In this document: one piece after another, positions 1 through 7,728 of the stretch
Layout of the letters: each line of letters starts with the position of its first letter
Position numbering within the stretch: the stretch's first letter is position 1
Assembly (NCBI RefSeq): GCF_002277025.1
Contig: NZ_NIWD01000015.1
Span: forward strand, 303,968 to 367,967
Length of the DNA: 64,000 nucleotides
Source of the DNA: Sphingopyxis sp. GW247-27LB
GTDB taxonomy: Bacteria > Pseudomonadota > Alphaproteobacteria > Sphingomonadales > Sphingomonadaceae
Reading direction: 5' to 3'
Position numbers and translations under genes: made by a program
The notes under the pieces: model-generated
Told to the model about the DNA's origin: nothing
What the model saw: the letters and a program-made list of their open reading frames with translations, nothing else
Database searches by the model: none

Positions 1-408
1 GTGGCGATCGAGCGTAATCCGGATGTCCGCGCGCCAACGCGGGAAATCGAGGTGCACCTGACCGGCAACATGGAGCGCTACATGTGGTCGATGGACGGCA
101 AGACGCTGTCCGAGGCGCATGAACCCTTGCCCATCCGCGCCGGCGAGCGCGTCCGCATCACCCTCGTCAACGATACGATGATGGCGCATCCGATCCACCT
201 GCACGGGCACTACTTCGAACTGGTGACGGGGCATGGCGAATTCAGCCCCCGCAAGCATACGGTAAGCGTGCTTCCCGGCGGCAAGGTCAGCTGGGACGTC
301 ACGGGGATTCCGGGTGACTGGGCTTTCCACTGCCACCTGTTCCTGCACATGGCCATGGGCATGATGCGCATCGTCCAGGTTCGTCCGGTGGAAGGAGACG
401 GCCAGTGA
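1..408 (+). CDS. copA: Copper resistance multicopper oxidase CopA, C-terminal part (cut by window edge)
   Basis: This is the last ~135 residues of a periplasmic multicopper oxidase; the N-terminal cupredoxin domains lie left of the window, so the GTG at position 1 is not a real start. Two copper-binding blocks typical of the last domain are visible, HPIHLHGHYFEL and HCHLFLHMAMGM, which carry the type 1 and trinuclear-centre ligands. Such enzymes oxidise Cu(I) in the periplasm. The stop overlaps the GTG of copB (GTGA), so the two are co-translated. Identification is firm; it is unrelated to the CopA P-type ATPase at 42.9 kb. Confidence 0.93.
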   Translation: MAIERNPDVRAPTREIEVHLTGNMERYMWSMDGKTLSEAHEPLPIRAGERVRITLVNDTMMAHPIHLHGHYFELVTGHGEFSPRKHTVSVLPGGKVSWDVTGIPGDWAFHCHLFLHMAMGMMRIVQVRPVEGDGQ

Positions 409-1370
409 AAAGGGCGCTTCCCCTTCTCCTCGCTGGCCTGGCCACCCCCGCGATGGCACAGTCCATGGACAGTCCCGTGGATCATTCGATGCATGGGACG
501 AGCTATACGCCGGCGCCGCCAGCGCCCGTTCCTCAGAGCCCAGCTCCGGCGAGCGATCACGCCGGACACCAGTTGCCTGCACAGGAGAACCTGACTGCAG
601 CCAATGGCGAACCGGTCGGCACCGATCAGTCGCCCGGAAGCGCCGAGCCGCCGCCCATTGCTCACGACCGTCCCGCCGACCGCTATTACGGTCCCGCGCA
701 GATGGCAGCGGCGGAAGCGGCGGCCATGGGCGCACATGGCTCGGCCAGCTACACGCAGGTCCTGTTTGATCTCGCCGAATACCAGGTGCGCGATGGCAAG
801 GACGGCTATCGCTGGGAAGGCGAGGCGTGGGTGGGCGATCTCAACCGGGCCGTGCTCCGCAGCAAGGGCGAAGGCACCTTCGGTGAGGGCATCGAACACG
901 CCGAATTCCAGATTCTCTACAGCCGTGCGCTCGATCCATGGTGGAATTTGCAGGTCGGTGCCCGCCAGGATTTCCGCCCCGAGCCTGCGCGGACCCACGC
1001 CGTCGTCGGAGTCGAGGGTCTCGCCCCTTACTTCTTTCACGTTACGGCTGCCGCGTTCCTGTCCCACAAGGGCGACGTGACCGGGCGCGTTGAGGCCAGT
1101 TACGACCAGCGCCTGACCCAACGGCTGATCCTTCAGCCCAGGGTGGAGTTCGACCTGTCTGCTCAGGACATTCCCGAACTCAAGATCGGAAGCGGCCTTG
1201 CCCAAGCGGAACTCGGCCTGCGCCTGCGCTACGAAATCAGCCGCGAGTTCGCGCCTTACATCGGCGTGAACTGGACCTGGAAGACCGGCAGAACGGCTGA
1301 CTACGCCCGGATCGACGGACGTGATACGATTGACCGCGCAGCTGTCGCTGGCGTTCGCTTCTGGTTCTAG
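405..1370 (+). CDS. copB: Copper resistance outer-membrane protein CopB
   Basis: This 321-residue protein has a signal peptide ending near a TPAMAQS cleavage site, then a Met/His-rich stretch (MDSPVDHSMHG, DHAGHQ) that fits copper sequestration. The rest, from about residue 90, is the CopB family beta-barrel domain, ending in the aromatic FWF typical of outer-membrane barrels. It is translated from a GTG overlapping the copA stop. Partner of CopA in periplasmic and outer-membrane copper tolerance. Confidence 0.92.
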   Translation: MKRALPLLLAGLATPAMAQSMDSPVDHSMHGTSYTPAPPAPVPQSPAPASDHAGHQLPAQENLTAANGEPVGTDQSPGSAEPPPIAHDRPADRYYGPAQMAAAEAAAMGAHGSASYTQVLFDLAEYQVRDGKDGYRWEGEAWVGDLNRAVLRSKGEGTFGEGIEHAEFQILYSRALDPWWNLQVGARQDFRPEPARTHAVVGVEGLAPYFFHVTAAAFLSHKGDVTGRVEASYDQRLTQRLILQPRVEFDLSAQDIPELKIGSGLAQAELGLRLRYEISREFAPYIGVNWTWKTGRTADYARIDGRDTIDRAAVAGVRFWF

Positions 1371-1438
1371 CGGCGCCGGCAAGGGAACGGTCGGGACCAG
1401 CACCGACCGGCGCGCCCGGTTTCTGTCAGGGGTGCAGC

Positions 1439-1558
1439 ATGCGAGAAGATCAACAGGGTCGCGTTTTTCTTGTCGCGGCGATGCTGCTTTCCCTCTCGGG
1501 CTGCGATCAGCCTGCTGACGGCCCATTTGTCCGAAGCATGCATACATATATCGGATAA
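1439..1558 (+). CDS. Very small predicted lipoprotein (39 aa)
   Basis: ATG 1439 is preceded by an AGGGG ribosome-binding site about 5 nt upstream. The peptide starts MREDQQGRVFLVAAML, continues with LSLSGCDQPADG and stops at TAA 1556-1558. A charged N-terminus, short hydrophobic core and LSGC lipobox give a textbook lipoprotein signal, leaving a mature part of only about 18 residues. It lies 68 bp after copB in the same direction and probably in the same transcript. The function is unknown. It could be a real copper-locus microprotein or the start of a decayed longer lipoprotein. Confidence 0.45.
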   Translation: MREDQQGRVFLVAAMLLSLSGCDQPADGPFVRSMHTYIG

Positions 1559-1907
1559 CGGTCAGCAAAACTAACTGGCCGAGTACGGTGGAAGCAGGCC
1601 AACCTGCCGGACCTCACACCAGCCCGAGGGCCATGCCCACACCTACCCAGCATGATACGCTGGCTGACCTTGAGGTCGAGGAAGAATTCGGAACTGCGGC
1701 CATCGCCGTTTGCCGAACTCTCGATCCGCTGGACATCGCTGCCCGCTGCCGATTTCGACGTGCCCAGATCTTGTCCTCCCAGTCGAAGATGAGGTTGCCA
1801 AGGAAGTCTGAGCCAATGCAATGCGTGTATCGGGGCTTGACGCTGATCAGGACAGCATCACTTCGAAGTGACGCTGTCCCACCAATCATGCGCTTAAGGG
1901 TCTGACT
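1559..1907. other. Non-coding stretch between convergent genes
   Basis: No reading frame here has a convincing start, ribosome-binding site or recognisable domain. The only structure I see is the near-perfect palindrome at 1851-1878. It may hold decayed coding sequence, but I cannot name a source. Confidence 0.4.
1851..1878. repeat. 28-bp near-perfect palindrome centred on TTCGAA
   Basis: The arms GACAGCATCACT and AGTGACGCTGTC pair at 11 of 12 positions around TCGA. It lies 30 bp past the stop of the minus-strand TonB receptor and downstream of the plus-strand cop genes. A bidirectional terminator is possible, but there is no T-run; an operator or a repeat-element end are alternatives. Confidence 0.5.
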
Positions 1908-3986
1908 TCAGAACTTTACGCGAGCAGTCAGGCGCGCATTAATCGGTGCACCGGTGGAGATGTTGTTATTGTTGTGCGCGTCGGAGAAGTAGGTTTCATC
2001 GAAAAGATTTTCGACATTCAGCTGGAGGTCGAACCGGTCACTCGGCTTGAAGTACAGCGCGGCGTCCACCCTGGTGAAGCCTGGCAGCCGCGTCGTGTTC
2101 GCGGCAGTCCTGATGGCAGCAAACTGGCTCGACTGATGGATCACGCCCAGACCAAGGCCGAAGGACGGACTGAAATCATAGCGGTTCCACAAGGCCACCT
2201 GATGCTCGGGAACCTGGGCAAGACGAACAAAGCCGTTCCCCTTCAGTTTGGCATCCTGATAGGTGTAGGCGGCGCTGGTCTGAAGGCCAGGAAGAATCCG
2301 CCCGGTCAGCGCCAGTTCAATCCCCTTGGTGCGGGTTTCGCCGACATTGATCGTAGCTGTGACATTGTTCGGATCGGGCGTTGTGGCGTTGGTCCGGTCG
2401 AGCTGGAACAGTGCGATCGTGGCGCCCAGATCAGGGCGGATGTCCCACTTGGCGCCGACTTCGTAGTTGGTGAATTTTTCCGGAGCAAGATTGGCCTGGC
2501 TTGCCGTCATGGTCAGGAACTGGTCGCCCGACCGCGGCAGGAACGACTGGCTGTAACTCCCGTAAATGGAGATGTTCTCCTGAGGCTTGAGGATCAGGCC
2601 GATACGGGGGCTGACCTTCTCGTCGGTGCGGGCGAAGGGACGCGGTGTTCCGATCAGGTCCGTGCCCTTGATCTCGAACCGGTCGTACCGTAGCCCGACG
2701 ACCACATCGACGTGGGCGCCGATCGATATCTGGTCCTGCGCGTATGCCGAGAAGAACTGGACATCGGAGACGGTATCGCGAGCCAGCGCACCAAAAGTGA
2801 CCGTGGGATAGACGGGGTTGGCAAGATTGAACGTGCTGCTCGACAAGGTGCCGTTCCGGCGCTGGTTGGCCGAATGCTGGTCGCCGTATTCGAGGCCGGC
2901 CAGCACCTTGTTGCCGATGGCTCCGAAGGCGAAGTCCCAGACCAGATTGGTCTGCGCAATGAAGTTCTCGCGTTTGGTCGGGTCGGTGTAGCTTGACAGG
3001 ACGACGGTGCCGCTGTCGGCCGTGGCAGCGCCGTTGGCAAAGACGTTGGTGTAATACTTGTCGTAGTCGCCATAGACGATAGTCGTCGACCACTTGAGGT
3101 TCTCTGCGAGATCGCCATCGAGACGAGCCTTGACGATGTGGGCCTCAAGACCAGCCCTGTTCACGCCGGGAGTGCCGACAAATCTGTCGCGCTGCCCGTT
3201 CACGGGACGGTTGGGGTCACCGGCGATGGTGGCGACTGATGGAATGCCGCGATCGGTAACCCGATCGTCTTTAACATATTCGTAGGAGAGGCCGAGCTTC
3301 CACTGGCCCAGATCGACCGCCAGATAGGGATTGATGGCATAGCGTTCGCCACCGAAGAAATCGCGGTGGTTGTCCAGATCTTCGTAGAAGGCGTTCACCC
3401 GGAACGCGGCGTTCGAACTGATGGGTGCATTCACGTCTGCAGCCAGATCCCAGGAGCCGAAGGTGTTGACGCTGCCAGTCGCCGACGCACGCAGGGCGTC
3501 GGCGGTCGGTGCTTTCTGAACGCGATTGATGATGCCGCCGCTGCCGCCGCGGCCAAAGATCAAGGCGAAAGGCCCCTTGAGAATCTCGACACGCTCGATG
3601 TTGTAGAGGCTGCGGTAATACTGGACGTCATCGCGAACCCCATCGAGGAAGAAATCGGCGGTGGTGTTCTGCCCGCGCAGCGTGATCTGATCGCGATTGC
3701 CTTCACCCTGGCCAACGGTCGTCCCGGGAACGTAGCGCAGAACATCGCCCATGCTGCGCAGTGCCTGATCCTCGATTCGTGCCCGCGTCACCACTGACAC
3801 CGACTGGGGCACATCCAGCAGGGGAGTGTCGGTCTTGGTTGCCGTCGCAGTGTCCTCGGCTTTGTAGCCAACCGCCTTGCCCGTCACGATGATGGTGCGG
3901 CCGTCCTCAGCATCCGCTTCTTCGGCCGAGACCACAGCAGGGAACGCCAGCGCAGCGACCGACAGCAACAGAACATATTTCATCAT
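1908..3986 (-). CDS. TonB-dependent siderophore receptor
   Basis: This 692-residue outer-membrane receptor imports ferric siderophores using TonB energy. A signal peptide (residues ~1-22, ending VVSAEE) is followed by a TonB-box-like RTIIVTG and a plug domain with PQSVSVVTR, FFLDGVRDD and the conserved VEILKGPFALIFGRGGSGGIIN. The 22-stranded barrel ends in NARLTARVKF with a C-terminal Phe. It resembles catecholate receptors (Fiu/CirA side), but the ligand cannot be read from sequence. AGGGGG lies just upstream of tandem ATGs at 3986 and 3983; I chose the first. It is divergent from the flavin module, with Fur-like and FNR-like boxes between. Confidence 0.92.
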   Translation of the reverse strand: MMKYVLLLSVAALAFPAVVSAEEADAEDGRTIIVTGKAVGYKAEDTATATKTDTPLLDVPQSVSVVTRARIEDQALRSMGDVLRYVPGTTVGQGEGNRDQITLRGQNTTADFFLDGVRDDVQYYRSLYNIERVEILKGPFALIFGRGGSGGIINRVQKAPTADALRASATGSVNTFGSWDLAADVNAPISSNAAFRVNAFYEDLDNHRDFFGGERYAINPYLAVDLGQWKLGLSYEYVKDDRVTDRGIPSVATIAGDPNRPVNGQRDRFVGTPGVNRAGLEAHIVKARLDGDLAENLKWSTTIVYGDYDKYYTNVFANGAATADSGTVVLSSYTDPTKRENFIAQTNLVWDFAFGAIGNKVLAGLEYGDQHSANQRRNGTLSSSTFNLANPVYPTVTFGALARDTVSDVQFFSAYAQDQISIGAHVDVVVGLRYDRFEIKGTDLIGTPRPFARTDEKVSPRIGLILKPQENISIYGSYSQSFLPRSGDQFLTMTASQANLAPEKFTNYEVGAKWDIRPDLGATIALFQLDRTNATTPDPNNVTATINVGETRTKGIELALTGRILPGLQTSAAYTYQDAKLKGNGFVRLAQVPEHQVALWNRYDFSPSFGLGLGVIHQSSQFAAIRTAANTTRLPGFTRVDAALYFKPSDRFDLQLNVENLFDETYFSDAHNNNNISTGAPINARLTARVKF

Positions 3987-4037
3987 CAACCCCCTGAACC
4001 TGATTCGTAGCGTCAGCTAGCGGCCGACGTTCGCTAT

Positions 4038-4052
4038 TGCAAGTCACTCGCA
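4038..4052 (-). promoter_or_regulatory. Fur-like box before the TonB receptor
   Basis: On the minus strand the 15-mer is TGCGAGTGACTTGCA, matching TGCRA-N5-TYGCA, and is followed at once by ATAGCGA. The same layout occurs at the divergent gene (4171-4185). Alphaproteobacterial Fur/Mur sites are of this TGCAA/TTGCA type; the assignment to Fur is inferred. Confidence 0.55.
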
Positions 4053-4058
4053 TTAAGT

Positions 4059-4072
4059 TTGATCAAGATCAA
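4059..4072. promoter_or_regulatory. FNR/FixK-type box 1
   Basis: TTGATCAAGATCAA is an exact match to the consensus TTGAT-N4-ATCAA. It lies 7 bp from the Fur-like box of the TonB receptor promoter and probably serves that promoter as an oxygen-responsive FNR/FixK activator site. Confidence 0.65.
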
Positions 4073-4124
4073 ATGTCCCACGCGTTTGGCAGGTCCGGGC
4101 CATTGCCGAAGCCGCGACATTGCA

Positions 4125-4138
4125 TTGATCCAGATCAA
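4125..4138. promoter_or_regulatory. FNR/FixK-type box 2
   Basis: TTGATCCAGATCAA is a second exact TTGAT-N4-ATCAA match, 52 bp from the first and on the side of the plus-strand flavin operon. With the Fur-like boxes the order is Fur, FNR, FNR, Fur. Confidence 0.65.
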
Positions 4139-4165
4139 GGAGGCCGTGAATGAGCGGAAAATAAA

Positions 4166-4190
4166 GCTATTGCGACGCGTTCGCAATAGC
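4166..4190 (+). promoter_or_regulatory. Perfect palindrome holding a Fur-like box before the flavin operon
   Basis: The 10-bp arms GCTATTGCGA and TCGCAATAGC are perfectly complementary around CGCGT. The core TGCGACGCGTTCGCA (4171-4185) fits TGCRA-N5-TYGCA and is followed by ATAGCGA, as at the TonB receptor. It lies 44 bp before the ATG at 4234. Confidence 0.6.
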
Positions 4191-4233
4191 GATAGTCCCC
4201 TCGTCGAATCGTAACCGCTTTTTGGGGGCGCAC

Positions 4234-5124
4234 ATGAAAACGCGAATTGCCTTGTCTCTCGGTCTTTGCTGCCTGGCTCTGCCGTCAGTTGCCTATGCCG
4301 ATGAAAACCTGTTCGGCTACAACACCGGCGCCGAGACGCTGCCCAAGGGTTCGGGCGAGATCTACGTGTTCAACACGCTGCGCTCGGACAAGGGGCAGGG
4401 CACTTATCGGGCTGTCGATACCGAGATCGAGGGCGAATATGGCGTGACCGATCGGATCACCCTGTCGGCCGCCGCCAAATTCCTCACCATCAAGGCGAAC
4501 GGCCTGCTGATCGACGGCTACCTTCCCGCCGCCATCGACAAGGGGCCGCGCTTCAACGGCCTTGAGGTCAAGGCCAAGTTCAACGTGCTGAGCCCCGCGC
4601 TCGACAATTTCGGGCTGGCCGTCGTCACCTCCGCCGAATGGAAGCAACTCGATCCACACAGCGGCCAGGACAAGACTGAATATGAAGCCAAGGTCGTACT
4701 CGCGGCCCAAAAATATTTCCGTCAGGGGCAGATCGTCTGGGTCGGCAATCTCGGGCTCAAGGCCGGTCACGAAACCCGATACCCGATCGCCGACCTGCCT
4801 GAAGGATTCGACTGGCCGACCACGCCCGAGATGGAGATCGAGCTCTCAGCCGGCACCGGCCTCACCTACCGCGTCGCGCCCAACTGGTTCATCGGCGGCG
4901 AGATGCAGTACACCTCGGAATACGAGACGGAAGTCGGGCAAGAGCGCTGGTCGCTGTTCGCCGGGCCGACGATCCACTATGGCGGCGAGAAGTTCTGGGC
5001 GACGCTCACCTGGTTCCCCCAGATCAAGGGCGGCGGCGAGCGGTATGAAGGACAGACCGGAAACCTCCACCTGATCGAGAAGACCAGGAACGAATTCCGC
5101 CTCAAGCTGGGCATGAATTTCTAG
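4234..5124 (+). CDS. Predicted outer-membrane beta-barrel protein (DUF6662-like)
   Basis: This 296-residue protein has a signal peptide ending SVAYADE and then alternating aromatic/polar strands (for example SGEIYVFNTLRS, NEFRLKLGMNF) with a C-terminal Phe, typical of outer-membrane barrels. I recall similar proteins as DUF6662. No catalytic motif is visible. ATG 4234 follows a G-rich Shine-Dalgarno. It leads an operon with the FMN-binding protein, ApbE and a membrane protein, so a role as the outer-membrane partner of a periplasmic flavin redox chain is an inference from context. Confidence 0.72.
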   Translation: MKTRIALSLGLCCLALPSVAYADENLFGYNTGAETLPKGSGEIYVFNTLRSDKGQGTYRAVDTEIEGEYGVTDRITLSAAAKFLTIKANGLLIDGYLPAAIDKGPRFNGLEVKAKFNVLSPALDNFGLAVVTSAEWKQLDPHSGQDKTEYEAKVVLAAQKYFRQGQIVWVGNLGLKAGHETRYPIADLPEGFDWPTTPEMEIELSAGTGLTYRVAPNWFIGGEMQYTSEYETEVGQERWSLFAGPTIHYGGEKFWATLTWFPQIKGGGERYEGQTGNLHLIEKTRNEFRLKLGMNF

Positions 5125-5135
5125 GGAATCCCGCC

Positions 5136-5687
5136 ATGTCACATCGCAACTGGTCCCATCTTGCCGCAATTCCAGTCCTGGCGGTAGTCAGCGCCCCAGC
5201 CTGGGCGGCCGATTATCTTTCGGTCGAGCAGGCACAGCACGCGCTGATCCCGCAGGCACAGAGCTTTGTCGCCGTTCCGGTCACGCTCAATCCGGCCCAA
5301 CTGACCCAGATCAGGCGGCTTTCCGGCACGCCACAGCGAACCAGCCAACCCCGGATCTGGCGCGCGCTCAGCGGCAACGCGACGCTTGGCTGGGTGATTG
5401 TCGATGAGGTGATCGGCAAGCACGAGTTCATCACCTATGCCACCGCGATCTCGCCAGATGGTCATGTCCTCGGGGTTGAAATCCTGAGCTATCGCGAAAC
5501 CAAGGGCGGCCAGGTGCGCGATCCGCGCTGGCGCGACCGCTTCCGGGGCAAAGCACTGACTGATCCGTTCCTGCTCAACCAGGACATTCCTAACATCTCG
5601 GGCGCGACGCTGTCCTGCCGCAACATCACCGATGGGGTGAAGCGGCTGCTGGCGCTGCATAGCGTCGCACTGGCGCATGCGGGCTGA
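5136..5687 (+). CDS. Exported FMN-binding domain protein
   Basis: This 183-residue protein has a signal peptide cut near APAWAAD. The C-terminal half is an FMN-bind domain like NqrC/RnfG: VEILSYRETKGGQV, then the flavin-acceptor motif SGATLS with Thr158 as the expected covalent FMN site. ApbE, the enzyme that attaches this FMN, is encoded by the next gene with no gap. The product should be a soluble or loosely anchored periplasmic flavoprotein that carries electrons. Its donor is probably the 4-helix membrane protein two genes downstream; the acceptor is unknown. Confidence 0.87.
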   Translation: MSHRNWSHLAAIPVLAVVSAPAWAADYLSVEQAQHALIPQAQSFVAVPVTLNPAQLTQIRRLSGTPQRTSQPRIWRALSGNATLGWVIVDEVIGKHEFITYATAISPDGHVLGVEILSYRETKGGQVRDPRWRDRFRGKALTDPFLLNQDIPNISGATLSCRNITDGVKRLLALHSVALAHAG

Positions 5688-6515
5688 ATGATCACCCGCT
5701 GCCGGCCATTACTGGGCACTTTTGTCGAAATCACGGTTCCTGTCGGCCAAGAGGCCGCCGCGGACCGTAGCTTCGCGGCGGTGGAACATGTGCACCGGGC
5801 AATGTCCTTTCACGAAGGTGGGAGCGACCTTGCCCGGCTGCGGGCGGCGACACCGGGCGAAGCGATCGAAGTCGATGCCGAGACGGTCAGGGTTCTGCGT
5901 CTTGCCCTCGATCTCTTCCGTGCGACGGATGGCCTGTTCGATGTGACGACCGGGCGGCAGCTTGTCCGCGCGGGCTTCCTGCCCCGCGCCGGCATCGCCC
6001 GGCTCGCCGCCTTTCCCGGCACGAGTGCGGACATCGAGGTGGTCGATGACCATCACATCCGCCTTGCGCGCCGCGTGCTGATCGATCTCGGCGGAATCGC
6101 CAAGGGGCACGCGGTGGACCGCGCGATCGAGGCGCTGACCGATGCCGGGGTCGCCGAAGGGCTGGTCAATGCCGGCGGCGACTTGCGCGTGTTTGGTGAC
6201 CGTGACTGGCCAGTCGCCTTGCGCGACGCCGACGACGTCGTCCGCCACGCCGTGCAGGCGCGCAACTGCGCCATGGCGAGTTCGGCCAACCTCATGAACC
6301 GCAGGCGGTTTCGCGGGCAGGAGCAATCGCCGCATATCGGCCGGGGCGGCCGTCCAGTGCTCACCACCGGACGGGTCAGCGTGGTCGCGCCACGTTGCAT
6401 TCTCGCCGACGCGATGACCAAGGTCGCCATGGCCGATCCCGAGTTGGCCGGTCAGGTCATGGCGACCTACGGCGGCTATCTCCTCGCTTCCCCCTCAAAC
6501 GGAAACTGTCACTGA
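5688..6515 (+). CDS. apbE: FAD:protein FMN transferase (ApbE family)
   Basis: This 275-residue enzyme transfers FMN from FAD to a Thr or Ser of target proteins, here presumably the upstream FMN-bind protein. Visible family motifs are the N-terminal PLLGTFVEITV, LGGIAKGHAVDRA (134-146), NAGGDLRVFGD (161-171) and the Mg-binding CILADAMTKVAM near the end. It is somewhat shorter than the usual 300-350 residues and shows no signal peptide or lipobox, so it may act before or without export. Its ATG directly follows the upstream stop, and its stop overlaps the next start by 1 nt. Confidence 0.92.
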   Translation: MITRCRPLLGTFVEITVPVGQEAAADRSFAAVEHVHRAMSFHEGGSDLARLRAATPGEAIEVDAETVRVLRLALDLFRATDGLFDVTTGRQLVRAGFLPRAGIARLAAFPGTSADIEVVDDHHIRLARRVLIDLGGIAKGHAVDRAIEALTDAGVAEGLVNAGGDLRVFGDRDWPVALRDADDVVRHAVQARNCAMASSANLMNRRRFRGQEQSPHIGRGGRPVLTTGRVSVVAPRCILADAMTKVAMADPELAGQVMATYGGYLLASPSNGNCH

Positions 6516-6970
6516 TGCCCCATCGCCGCTCGGCAAAACTTGCCACCTGGCAGATCTGGCTTCTTTCGCTGAGCGGAGCGGGCCTGTGGCTGACCGGTGG
6601 CGCCTGGCTGCTGCTGCATTACTTCGGCCAGCGCCAAGGGGAATTCGGACCCGAGATGAGCCCGCTCGAACCTCTGACGATGAAGTTGCATGGTCTCGTA
6701 TTGATCCCGGCCCTGCTCGGCATCGGCGGCATGTTCGTCGCACATATTCCGAAAGGTTGGGGGCATGAACGCCAGCGCGTCGCAGGCATCGCGCTGTGCC
6801 TGGTCTTCGCCGTGCTGATCGTGAGCGGATACATGCTCTATTATGTCGGCGGCGAGGCGCTGCGGGATTGGACCAGCTTGATCCACTGGACGATCGGGAT
6901 CGGACTGCCGGCGATCTTCGTCTGGCACTACATCAACGGGCTGCGGGCGCGCCGCAAGCGGGCGCGATAA
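6515..6970 (+). CDS. Four-helix membrane protein with heme-ligand-like histidines
   Basis: This 151-residue protein has about four hydrophobic helices and histidines in or near them: LLLHYFG, MKLHGLVLIP, SLIHWTIG and FVWHYING. Such a layout is common in small b-type cytochromes (DUF4405/PepSY-like) that pass electrons from the quinone pool to periplasmic flavoproteins. The ATG shares one base with the apbE stop. I infer it to be the membrane electron donor for the FMN-binding protein. Heme binding is not proven by the sequence. Confidence 0.7.
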   Translation: MPHRRSAKLATWQIWLLSLSGAGLWLTGGAWLLLHYFGQRQGEFGPEMSPLEPLTMKLHGLVLIPALLGIGGMFVAHIPKGWGHERQRVAGIALCLVFAVLIVSGYMLYYVGGEALRDWTSLIHWTIGIGLPAIFVWHYINGLRARRKRAR

Positions 6971-6985
6971 TACGCGGGACCCTGT

Positions 6986-7654
6986 TCAGCCGACCGCCTC
7001 GACTGGAAGGCCGGCCGCCTTCCATTCGGGATAGCCATCCTCGAGCCGGCGGACGCAATAGCCCCTTGCCCTGAGCAGTGCCGCGGCCTCGAACGAGAGG
7101 ACGCAGTAAGGGCCGCGGCAATAGGCAATGACCTCACGGTCCGCAGGGAGTTCGCCCAGGCGCTGTTCCAGCTCGGCAAGCTGGATATTGAGCGCGCCGG
7201 GAACATGCCCCGCCGCGAACTCGTCCACGGGCCGCACGTCGAGGACCGTAACGAGGCCGTCCTTGAGCCGTGAGACGAGATCGTCCCGAGAGACAGGTTC
7301 CAGCGCGTCGCGTGCGTGGAAGTAATCCGCCATGACGCGGCCGACCTCGGCGACATTGCGCTCGCCGAGGCGTCCAAGCGCCTGCGTCAATGCCAACACT
7401 TCGGTATCACCGGCAAGGCGATAGAGCACATGCTTGCCCCGCCGCTCGGTCTCGACGAGGCGGGCGCGCCGCAGGATCTGCAGATGGCGTGAGGTATTGG
7501 CGAATGTCAGGCTCGCTCTGATGGAGAGCTGTTCGACGCTTCGCTCCCCTTGCGCGAGATGTTCCAGCAGCTCCAGGCGGTGCGCATGACCAAGCGCCTG
7601 CGCCACTTCGGCAAGGCTTTCGTAAATCGTCTGCTTGGGACCCATGCTTGACAT
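6986..7654 (-). CDS. ArsR-family regulator fused to a rhodanese domain
   Basis: This 222-residue protein has an ArsR winged helix at ~10-90 (ALGHAHRLELLEHL, TFANTSRHLQILRRARLV) and a rhodanese domain at ~120-220 (VLDVRPVDEFAAGHVPGALNI, active-site-like YCRGPYC). Fusions of this type act as sulfide/persulfide-responsive repressors or sulfurtransferases. The gene is divergent from a persulfide dioxygenase-like gene, which it probably represses. GAGG lies close to ATG 7654, and the in-frame ATG at 7645 is an alternative start. Confidence 0.9.
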   Translation of the reverse strand: MSSMGPKQTIYESLAEVAQALGHAHRLELLEHLAQGERSVEQLSIRASLTFANTSRHLQILRRARLVETERRGKHVLYRLAGDTEVLALTQALGRLGERNVAEVGRVMADYFHARDALEPVSRDDLVSRLKDGLVTVLDVRPVDEFAAGHVPGALNIQLAELEQRLGELPADREVIAYCRGPYCVLSFEAAALLRARGYCVRRLEDGYPEWKAAGLPVEAVG

Positions 7655-7694
7655 TGCCTCGTTTCAGTAGAACATTCAGCAGAATGATTGAATG
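7648..7694 (+). promoter_or_regulatory. Candidate promoter and ArsR operator of the persulfide operon
   Basis: TTGACA (7648-7653), a 17-bp spacer and a weak -10 AACATT (7671-7676) face the MBL gene. The -10 overlaps an inverted repeat CATTCA-N10-TGAATG (7673-7694), a plausible site for the divergently encoded ArsR-rhodanese protein. The -35 also overlaps that regulator's start codon. Confidence 0.45.
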
Positions 7695-7728
7695 AGTCTT
7701 ACGGGACTCCAGACAGGAGTGCAATCCC

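Noticed and set aside
210..1568. Long minus-strand frame opposite copB
   Set aside because: It is a codon-bias shadow of copB; the protein is low-complexity and has no start signals.
1614..1889. Open frames on both strands in the gap between copB and the TonB receptor
   Set aside because: No ribosome-binding site, no domain, and several frames are equally open, as expected in high-GC DNA.
4211..4232. GTAACC at 4211 as a second SigF-type promoter
   Set aside because: Sixteen bases downstream the sequence is CATG, not CGAA, and it lies directly at the start codon.
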